Source: an uncultured Faecalibacterium sp.
GTDB taxonomy: Bacteria; Bacillota; Clostridia; Oscillospirales; Ruminococcaceae
NCBI GenBank assembly: GCA_902463905.1
Contig: CABQHF010000038.1
Location: 1-12,666, forward strand
Direction of reading: 5' to 3'
DNA length: 12,666 nucleotides
Made by a program: the position numbers and the translations under genes
Part shown: positions 7,468-12,666 of the stretch, one piece after another
Layout of the letters: every line of letters starts with the position of its first letter
How positions within the stretch are numbered: position 1 is the first letter of the stretch
The notes under the pieces: model-generated
Told to the model about the DNA's origin: nothing
Database searches by the model: none
The model's input: the letters and a program-made list of their open reading frames with translations, nothing else

Positions 7468-8175
7468 TCACAGCACGCCACCCACATAGGAAGCCACTGC
7501 CGTGAGGAACGCATTCCGCTGCCGGCGGCTGATCTCCAGCCGGTCGTTCTGCACAAGGGCAAAATCGTTTTCGATGCCCCGGACATAACTCAGGTTGACC
7601 AGATAGCACTGGTTGCAGCGGACAAAGTGGTATTGCTGCAGCTGCGCCTCGGCGCTCTGCAGGCTGGCACGAACAGCGAACTCCCCTTTTGCGGTGTGGT
7701 AGTACAACATCCGGCTGCGGGTCTCCAGATAAAAGATCTCGCCGGTGTCCAGCAGCTGCATCCCGCCGCCTGCCAGCTGCAGCACCACCTGCCCGCCATT
7801 GCGCCGCTGCACCCGCTGGACGGCGCGGGACAGCTTGGTGCTGAACTGGTAATAGTTCACCGGCTTGAGCACATAGTCCAGCGCATCCACCTCATAGCCC
7901 CGGATGGCATATTGCGCCATGTTGGTCACAAAGATCAGCACCACATCCGGATCTACTTCCCGGATCTTTTCCGCTGTGGCAAACCCGTCCAGACCTGGCA
8001 TTTCCACATCCATAAAAAGGATATCGAATCCCGGTTTGTACCCCTTAGCGATCACGGCTCCGTCCTCAAAAGGCACCACTTCCGCCTGAACGCCCTGCTC
8101 CTGTGCATACTGCCGGATAAACCGGCACAGGCAGTCCCGCGTCTCCTGCTGATCCTCCACCACTGCGATCTTCAT
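7468..8175 (-). CDS. LytTR-family response regulator
   Basis: This is a 235-residue regulator of the AgrA/LytR type. The receiver domain (about 1-120) has the acidic pair E7-D8 in VVEDQQE, phospho-acceptor D56 in ILFMDVEMPGLDG, T84 in IFVTN and K104 in LKP. The LytTR DNA-binding domain (about 130-235) includes IFYLETRSRMLYYHT and the typical FVRCNQCYLVNLSYV. The start at 8175 (MKIAVVED) is chosen because it begins the first receiver strand and follows AAAGGGGGA at about 8184-8192; an upstream in-frame reading to 8226 adds only non-family sequence. LytTR proteins bind pairs of short direct repeats. Likely targets are its own promoter, which carries a direct repeat, and possibly the GH2 operon immediately downstream of the pair. 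Both are inference. Confidence 0.93.
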   Translation of the reverse strand: MKIAVVEDQQETRDCLCRFIRQYAQEQGVQAEVVPFEDGAVIAKGYKPGFDILFMDVEMPGLDGFATAEKIREVDPDVVLIFVTNMAQYAIRGYEVDALDYVLKPVNYYQFSTKLSRAVQRVQRRNGGQVVLQLAGGGMQLLDTGEIFYLETRSRMLYYHTAKGEFAVRASLQSAEAQLQQYHFVRCNQCYLVNLSYVRGIENDFALVQNDRLEISRRQRNAFLTAVASYVGGVL

Positions 8176-8214
8176 CCTGCATTCCCCCTTTCCCTGCAAT
8201 GTTCCTTTCCTTCT

Positions 8215-8243
8215 ATTGAAACACACTTTCGCCGGAAAAGCAA
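8215..8243 (-). promoter_or_regulatory. Weak predicted promoter of the two-component system
   Basis: On the minus strand TTGCTT (8243-8238) and TTCAAT (8220-8215) are 17 bases apart. The transcript would start about 33 bases before the regulator ATG. The upstream terminator (8271-8302) makes an independent promoter here necessary. The -35 box overlaps one copy of a 9-base direct repeat, which would suit feedback control. Confidence 0.45.
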
Positions 8244-8264
8244 TGAAAAAGCGCTGCCGGAAAA
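8231..8264. repeat. 9-base direct repeat at the regulator promoter
   Basis: GCCGGAAAA occurs at 8231-8239 and 8256-8264, 25 bases apart start to start. One copy overlaps the predicted -35 region of the response-regulator gene. Its length and direct orientation resemble LytTR-type targets, though the spacing is a few bases longer than the classic arrangement and the GTT core is missing. Confidence 0.4.
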
Positions 8265-8302
8265 CAAAAAAACGCTGGCTTCCTGTTCTGGAAACCAGCG
8301 TT
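8264..8302 (-). terminator. Strong Rho-independent terminator after the secreted-protein gene
   Basis: Arms 8271-8283 and 8290-8302 form a 13-base-pair stem with a 6-base loop. The one non-Watson-Crick position is a G-U pair only when read on the minus strand. There it is followed by seven T, compared with six on the plus strand, so it may work both ways. It lies about 70 bases beyond the end of the 10793-8373 gene and insulates the two-component system. Confidence 0.9.
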
Positions 8303-8324
8303 TTTTGCTCAGGGCATCCTGCTG

Positions 8325-8350
8325 CGCTCCCGCAAAAACCTGCGGGAGCG
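8325..8350. repeat. Perfect 10-bp hairpin in the 3' untranslated region
   Basis: CGCTCCCGCA (8325-8334) and TGCGGGAGCG (8341-8350) pair perfectly around a 6-base loop. It sits between the stop of the secreted-protein gene and the T-tailed terminator. No T-run follows in either direction, so it is more likely an RNA-stabilising or accessory hairpin than a terminator. Confidence 0.6.
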
Positions 8351-8372
8351 GCTCAAGACCCTGTCTCCTGTT

Positions 8373-10793
8373 TTATGTGCGGCCCCGGCTGAGGATCAGG
8401 GATGCGTCAATGTTCTCATTGAGAGGCGAGATCTCGGTGGTCTCCGCGATCACCTGCTCCTGCCTTCTGAGAAATTCATCATATTCCGCGTCCGAAATGG
8501 GTTCTCCCTGTTTGCCGACGGTATAGGTCGGCTGTTCCTGGATCTCCGCCCCCTGCTCTGTAAAGGAGATCTCCTTGATCGTTGCAGAATTGTACCCCTG
8601 ATGGACATTGTCTTCCATGGTGATCAGATTGCACATCCCGTTATCCAGTTTTTTCAGATACCATTGCAGGCCCGCATAGCCAAAAAACGTCGCGTCGGAT
8701 TCATGTTTCAGCTGCTTGATCCGGCCCGCCTGCCAGGTATAGACATATCCATTCTGTTCATAGGCGCCTTCCCAGCCCTCGGCGTCATCGTATTGCACCA
8801 CGATCAGGTCATTCACGCCATCATGGGTCACATCTGCCTTCAGCGCAATATACTTGCCGCTGAAATTCTGTGCCACAAAGTCCCGGTAAAGCTGTTCGAG
8901 CTGTTCCGCGATCGGCGTATCGCCTTCCTGCGTGGGGGTGCTGTCGGTCGGCTCCGACTCCGGCGTCTCATCGTCGGGCTGCGTCTCCGCCCCTGCGGTC
9001 AGGGAGACCACATCTTTCAGGTACTCCCGGATGGCTGCCTGTGCTTCTTCCTTACCGTCGACCGAGTCGTTCACCCGGCAGGAGGTTGTAAGGGAGAGTT
9101 CCTCCAGAAGCTTATCAACGGGGTCGATCTGCTCGGTCTGGATGGCATTCTTCGCTTCTTCTTCAAAGAAGATCTGGCCGTTGCCGACATCCTTGAATGC
9201 GTTGTAGCACTTTTTCGACAGGATCAGGCTCAGCATCTGACTCTGCCGGACATATCCCACATTTTCTGCTGTCATCTCCTGCTGCAGAAGGGCCTGGGAT
9301 ATCTGCCACATCGTCTCCGAAACACCGGAATAGACCGGCATCTTCCGCATCTCACTGAAGCCCTTACTCGTTTCCGGCAAGAGGAGGTCAAAGCCCAGAC
9401 CAAAGGTCTTGACCGCCGTCAGATAAATGTTCGGCTCATAGCTTCCATAAAGGCCCAGCACGATCTCTGCCCACGACTCATAAACCTCCGAAGCATGACT
9501 GTCCAATACCTTTCCGAACAGCGTAATGAATTCTTCCAGATACAGCTTTGTAATATCCCCGTCCGCATTCTTATAAAAACGTGCTGCGTTTTCCAAACCT
9601 GCTTTGAAGGGAAGATTCCGCGTTGCTGTCAATTTCTGGCCATCGGTCGAGAGATATTGCAAAAGATCCCGGTATTCCATTTCGGTTCCTTCCGAAACCG
9701 CGAATGTCTGCATGGTCTCCAGAGCAGCCATCAGGTACGGATGTACCGGTGCAAGATCGGTAAGCGCCTGCCGGAACTGCTGGCACCGGTTCAGAAAAAC
9801 CACAGCCGAGCCAAATTGTTCGGTCATGTACTGGGTCCGCAGGATGTCGTCCAGCTTCAGGACCGCTTCTTTTTCATCAAATCCGGCAAGTTTTTCCAGC
9901 CCATTCAGCATTTTGTTGATCTTCTGGGCTTTGCTCCAGGACCCGGAGGTTTTCTCTGTCATCTCCTCTGCAAATTTTATTTTATCCCGGGTTATCTCTG
10001 TTTTCTGTTCTTCCTTCTGTTTTTCCTTTGTTGTAAGTTCCTGCTGCTCTTCAATGGTTTTGGCCGCCAGATAGCCATGTTCATAATCCTGCAATTCCTT
10101 GCTGTACTCATAGAAAACATCCTGATACAGCGCCTGATCATAATGGCTGAGGCCATCGACGTCCAGCGACGTTTTGTACATTGCATCCCAGCGCGTATGC
10201 GTGACAACATCGGTGACCATCATCGCTCTCAGCGATGCCGTGCCGCCTTTGAAGTCCTGCATCTGGTGGTAGAGATTGAACTTGTGATCCGACGTATCCC
10301 CGATATACTCCCACAGCGAGTTGGGATCCGCGGTCACTTCGAGGGTTGCGGCATCATCCCCCTTTTCCACTGTGACGTTCAGCCACGGCAGCAGCTTCGA
10401 CATGGGCAGGTAGGTCTTGCCGTTCATGGACACGACCCGCGAGATCTTGCCCCGGTACTGAAGTGCCAGGATTTGCATCGTGCCGGAGTCCTTCTGGATC
10501 AGCACTTCCTTCATGCCCAGACTGTAGCAAAGCGCGCTCGAGCCTTCCTTATAGCTGTACCGCGTTATCTTTGCATAGTCCGATGCCTCCAGATAAAAAT
10601 CCGTTCCGTCCCAATAACCCGCAAATTCTTTCGGCTCTTCCGACTCCATGACGCTGGCAAGGATCCGGACACTGCCCGGCTGCAGATCATTTTCCGCCGC
10701 AAACGCCACCACCCCGGACAAACTGCACAGGGAGATCGCCATGACCAAAACAACTGCGGTCAAAGATTCAGCTATTTTCTTCAGATTCATCAT
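8373..10793 (-). CDS. Large secreted protein of unknown function
   Basis: I do not recognise this 806-residue protein. It begins with a signal peptide (basic MMNLKK, a hydrophobic core, likely cleavage near VVAFAA-EN, about residue 33). Residues about 115-155 (GKISRVVSMNGKTYLPMSKL) resemble the copper-amine-oxidase-N type stalk domain of Firmicutes surface proteins. A charged coiled-coil-like stretch covers about 245-280 and a helical middle follows. A linker rich in T, P, E and D covers about 601-626. The C-terminal domain carries DVTHDGVNDLIVV (654-666), an acidic calcium-loop-like motif of FG-GAP or dockerin style. No enzyme motif is evident. The ATG at 10793 (or 10790) has no ribosome binding site, because an IS630 element ends three to five bases upstream. 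Sequence in frame upstream belongs to the element. The gene may now be poorly translated. Confidence 0.85.
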   Translation of the reverse strand: MMNLKKIAESLTAVVLVMAISLCSLSGVVAFAAENDLQPGSVRILASVMESEEPKEFAGYWDGTDFYLEASDYAKITRYSYKEGSSALCYSLGMKEVLIQKDSGTMQILALQYRGKISRVVSMNGKTYLPMSKLLPWLNVTVEKGDDAATLEVTADPNSLWEYIGDTSDHKFNLYHQMQDFKGGTASLRAMMVTDVVTHTRWDAMYKTSLDVDGLSHYDQALYQDVFYEYSKELQDYEHGYLAAKTIEEQQELTTKEKQKEEQKTEITRDKIKFAEEMTEKTSGSWSKAQKINKMLNGLEKLAGFDEKEAVLKLDDILRTQYMTEQFGSAVVFLNRCQQFRQALTDLAPVHPYLMAALETMQTFAVSEGTEMEYRDLLQYLSTDGQKLTATRNLPFKAGLENAARFYKNADGDITKLYLEEFITLFGKVLDSHASEVYESWAEIVLGLYGSYEPNIYLTAVKTFGLGFDLLLPETSKGFSEMRKMPVYSGVSETMWQISQALLQQEMTAENVGYVRQSQMLSLILSKKCYNAFKDVGNGQIFFEEEAKNAIQTEQIDPVDKLLEELSLTTSCRVNDSVDGKEEAQAAIREYLKDVVSLTAGAETQPDDETPESEPTDSTPTQEGDTPIAEQLEQLYRDFVAQNFSGKYIALKADVTHDGVNDLIVVQYDDAEGWEGAYEQNGYVYTWQAGRIKQLKHESDATFFGYAGLQWYLKKLDNGMCNLITMEDNVHQGYNSATIKEISFTEQGAEIQEQPTYTVGKQGEPISDAEYDEFLRRQEQVIAETTEISPLNENIDASLILSRGRT

Positions 10794-10797
10794 AATA

Positions 10798-10820
10798 TAG
10801 CAATCCAATAAATTATCGTG
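10798..10820 (+). repeat. Left terminal inverted repeat of the IS630-type element
   Basis: Read inward on the plus strand it begins TAGCAATCC. Without gaps it matches the opposite end (11808-11786 on the minus strand) at 16 of 23 positions, with the outer seven bases and the last GTG identical. A TA at 10796-10797 flanks it, which fits the TA target duplication of this family. Confidence 0.75.
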
Positions 10821-11740
10821 AATAGTCGTAAAAGCGAAACCAGCCAGAACAATCATGAGAAGAAATCGTTTTGAAAGTAGCACGAACAGCGTCCGGCAGC
10901 TTCTCCAACAAACGAACTTTTGCCTTTCTCAGAAAAGCCTTGAGTTTAGACCACATCTTCTCAATAGGATTCAAATCAGGGCTGTACGGTGGCAGATAGA
11001 GGTATTGAACGCCAGCCTGCTCCAATAAATCCTTTACTGCCTGTGTATGGTGAGAACGCATATTGTCCATCACAACGATCGAGTCGGGAGAAAGTGTCGG
11101 AATAAGAATGTTTCTCAGATAATCAACAAATCTTTCTGAAGTTGTTCCTCCGGAATATGTTGTATAGGCAGTTTCGCCGTTCAGTCAAATCGAGGATAAG
11201 ACAGTTGTACTTTGAGGTTTCCTCAGAGGTACAGTATCAACTGTGCGAGATCCGCCCTTGGAACGGGCATAAAATCTCGTCATATTGACATTGATCCCTC
11301 TTTCATCCAGAAAAACAAGCTTTTCAGGGGCGCACCCGGACATGTTCTCTTTCCATGCCTTGCGTTTTTCCTTCACGTCGGGGACGCTCCTGTTCACTGG
11401 CATGAAGAGATTTCTTTTTGCGACGATATCCGAGTTTGAGCACTGCTTTACGAACTGTTTCGTTACAGGCTTTGAGCTGAAGCGTATCTATAATTTCTGC
11501 AATCGTGATGTCAGGCTTTGCCTGCAACAGCTGTTCAATGCTCTGAATATTTTCTTTGCTCAGAGCTGGCTTGTGTCCACGAAGATAGGTTCTGGTTTCG
11601 ATGGAGCCAGTTTCATCCAACTGTTTTTTCAGGCGGTATACAGTACCTCGATTGACAGAGAAGTTTTCAGCGACTTCTCTTGCATTGTGTGTTTTCTCCA
11701 ATGCCTGAATCAGAAGTTTTCTTGCTTCATTGTGCAACAT
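10813..11740 (-). pseudogene. Broken IS630-family DDE transposase
   Basis: The start at 11740 has an AAGGGG site eight bases upstream. The N-terminal third is helix-turn-helix (AREVAENFSVNRGTVYRLKK). The reading leaves frame at a run of four C on the minus strand (11383-11380). Dropping one C joins it to PDVKEKRKAW and then to the first catalytic aspartate in VFLDERG. In this frame a TGA at 11187-11185 interrupts SSI-stop-LNGETAYTTYSGG, where an arginine codon CGA would be expected. After it the same frame continues with the second aspartate (VVMDNMRSHH) and the glutamate (SPDLNPIEKMWSKLK), ending at TAA 10815-10813. All three catalytic residues are therefore still encoded, but not in one open frame. 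Two independent lesions suggest decay; ribosomal recoding at either site is a less likely alternative. Confidence 0.85.
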
Positions 11741-11785
11741 TTGAATCGCCCCTTTGACTCAATTTTACACCTTTTGTCAAATTGT

Positions 11786-11808
11786 CACTTTATTTCTTGG
11801 AATTGCTA
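11786..11808 (-). repeat. Right terminal inverted repeat of the IS630-type element
   Basis: Read inward on the minus strand it begins TAGCAATTCC and pairs with 10798-10820. A TA at 11809-11810 flanks it. The repeat also encodes the last residues (SNSKK) and stop codon of the neighbouring membrane-protein gene. Confidence 0.75.
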
Positions 11809-12377
11809 TAGCTCAAAACTCCTCCCGTAAAGGCATCCGCCTGTTCCTCTGTGATCTGTGTCGTATAATCGTTGCCGTCCTTTTTCAGTTCGATGGTCGT
11901 TTCCATCGTCCGATAAGGCTGCGCTTTATAGGTCTCCGCAAAATCCGTAACATATTCTTCCAGGGTCTGCTCTCCCTGCTCCGTCTGATCGGCCTGTTCC
12001 ACCGCTTTCAGGAAATCGTGGTTTCCGATCTCACAGACTGCCGTATAGCCGTCCGCGGTCTTTTCCAGCTTTTTGATCCTGACCTGCATGCCAGAATCTA
12101 TTGCCTTTATGAGCGGGCTCGGATCTTCCTTGTCAAATCCAAGCACCGCGCAGGCATCCTGTTTGATCTTGTCGGCCAGCCTGTCTTTTTCGGAGGCCTT
12201 GTTCTTCAACAGCAGCGACGCCCCTCCGCCGATCAATCCGAGCACAAAGGCCGCCAGCAGCAGCCATTTGAAGTTCCCGAAGCCTTTTTTAGCCTCTTTC
12301 AAAGGATAAGGTGCGTTCTGGGCACTTCCACTGTACCCTGAAACCGGGCTTTTTTCTTTGTCCAATCCGTTACTCAT
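11790..12377 (-). CDS. Single-pass membrane protein of unknown function, 3' end replaced by IS
   Basis: This 195-residue protein is not recognised. A polar, proline- and serine-containing N-terminus of about 36 residues is followed by one membrane helix (about 37-57, WLLLAAFVLGLIGGGASLLL). A charged domain of about 135 residues then probably lies outside the cell, with alternating helix and strand patterns (KADGYTAVCEIGN-like segments) of the kind seen in small Firmicutes cell-surface proteins. No catalytic motif is seen. The ATG at 12377 has only a weak site (GGA about nine bases upstream). The last residues SNSKK and the stop codon lie inside the IS630 element, so the native C-terminus is lost. 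If the element is removed, the frame reads on as SYYDESEENS and stops inside the next gene, implying an original operon with the secreted protein 10793-8373. Confidence 0.8.
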   Translation of the reverse strand: MSNGLDKEKSPVSGYSGSAQNAPYPLKEAKKGFGNFKWLLLAAFVLGLIGGGASLLLKNKASEKDRLADKIKQDACAVLGFDKEDPSPLIKAIDSGMQVRIKKLEKTADGYTAVCEIGNHDFLKAVEQADQTEQGEQTLEEYVTDFAETYKAQPYRTMETTIELKKDGNDYTTQITEEQADAFTGGVLSYSNSKK

Positions 12378-12666
12378 CGCATTTTTCCATCCTCATGTTG
12401 TGTTCTGTCGTTGTGTACTGGCGATTCAAAAAGGTATTACCACATCATCGCTCTCCGCAGCGCAAGCATACCATGACGCCGTAACACTTTTTTTACAATT
12501 ATACATCCACTCCTATTATAAGACTAACTATTAAAAGTCAAGCCCCAAAATGAAAAAATCCGTCAACGATTCGCTGCCCCTGACAAACAGCCTTCAAATG
12601 CTGGTCTTGGAGCAGCGAGGGCGACGGAGAGAATAGCAAAGCAAGCCCGGCCAACCCTCGCAGAAA
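12378..12666. other. Gene-free right end: leader, promoter and unexplained sequence
   Basis: No convincing gene is present. The stretch 12378-12514 is the probable leader of the membrane-protein gene and contains a short cysteine-containing reading frame with an internal stop. The promoter follows at 12515-12541. From 12550 a 28-codon plus-strand frame without a ribosome binding site is probably chance. GCGAGGG (12615-12621) is repeated inverted as CCCTCGC (12655-12661) around a 33-base loop. That structure could be part of a dispersed repeat or of a feature cut by the window edge. Confidence 0.5.
12515..12541 (-). promoter_or_regulatory. Predicted sigma-A-type promoter of the membrane-protein gene
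   Basis: On the minus strand TTGACT (12541-12536) and TATAAT (12520-12515) are close to consensus, but the spacer is only 15 bases, shorter than ideal. A second TATAAT lies at 12503-12498, 17 bases after a poor TAGTCT box. Starting from the first, the leader would be about 130 bases long. Confidence 0.5.

Larger units (their letters stand above)
10798..11808 (-). mobile_element. IS630-family insertion sequence, about 1.0 kb, probably inactive
   Basis: The element is bounded by imperfect terminal inverted repeats starting TAGCAAT and by TA on both outer sides (10796-10797 and 11809-11810). It holds one transposase reading of the IS630/Tc1-mariner DDE type, broken by one frameshift and one stop codon. 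Size, TA target and DDE motifs all fit the family. It is visibly AT-richer than the glycosidase genes. It sits exactly between two same-strand genes, supplying the last codons and stop of one and removing the ribosome binding site of the other. Because both ends share TATA, the exact boundary could be two bases further in. Confidence 0.85.

Noticed and set aside
7336..8526. Plus-strand open frame across the regulator and the terminator region
   Set aside because: It crosses a strong terminator and gene boundaries, and the opposite strand has clear receiver and LytTR motifs.
8601..10811. Plus-strand open frame opposite the secreted-protein gene
   Set aside because: No start signal or domain pattern; the minus strand shows a signal peptide and structured domains.
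10794..10883. N-terminal extension of the secreted protein into the insertion element
   Set aside because: The extra 30 residues are the element's end read in another frame; they would bury the signal peptide.
11185..11187. Selenocysteine or Trp reading of the TGA in the transposase
   Set aside because: No selenocysteine hairpin or reason for one in a transposase; other genes here read TGA as stop (GH3 and regulator both end in TGA).
12550..12636. 28-codon plus-strand frame (MKKSVNDS...)
   Set aside because: No ribosome binding site, overlaps a plausible promoter region, and ends in an arginine-rich tail typical of chance reading through GC-rich DNA.
1..12666. CRISPR arrays, tRNA or rRNA genes, prophage attachment sites
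   Set aside because: No regularly spaced repeats, cloverleaf sequence with CCA-proximal features, or rRNA-like segments were seen on either strand.

Overview
The window looks like chromosomal DNA of a gut-type Gram-positive Clostridia, and Faecalibacterium or a close Oscillospiraceae relative fits best. The reasons are GC-rich coding regions with AT-rich gaps, strong AGGAGG-type ribosome binding sites, a LytTR/GHKL two-component pair, and a GH2/GH3/GPH-transporter glycoside locus. The genus is an inference from style and gene content, not proof. Every gene I can support lies on the minus strand, so transcription runs from right to left. No rRNA, tRNA or CRISPR array was seen.

In transcription order, the right end (12666-12378) holds a promoter and a long leader. 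A small single-pass membrane protein follows (12377-11790), then a roughly 1-kb IS630-family element (11808-10798) with a broken transposase, then a large secreted protein of unknown function (10793-8373). The element sits exactly at the junction of the last two genes. Removing it with one copy of the TA target duplication restores a tight overlap between them, so they were probably a two-gene operon. The unit ends in a strong terminator (8302-8271).

Next is a two-component system: a LytTR response regulator (8175-7468) and an AgrC-like GHKL sensor kinase (7456-6164). It has its own weak promoter and ends in a 15-bp terminator hairpin (6148-6105). Its nearest downstream neighbour is a glycoside-use operon. 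This begins with a promoter near 5991-5964, then a cytoplasmic GH2 hydrolase (5915-3996), a membrane-anchored GH3 hydrolase with inverted domain order (3883-632), and a coupled four-helix membrane protein (630-193). A terminator-like hairpin (157-112) follows, then the first 28 codons of a probable GPH/MFS sugar:cation symporter (86-1, cut by the window edge).

The likely physiology is an inference. The surface-tethered GH3 enzyme trims a beta-glycoside outside the cell, the symporter imports the product, and GH2 hydrolyses it inside. The adjacent two-component system is a candidate, unproven regulator. The points most worth a second look are the insertion junction, the double lesion or recoding site in the transposase, the doubly anchored permuted GH3 with its small partner, and the atypical ATP-lid region of the kinase.
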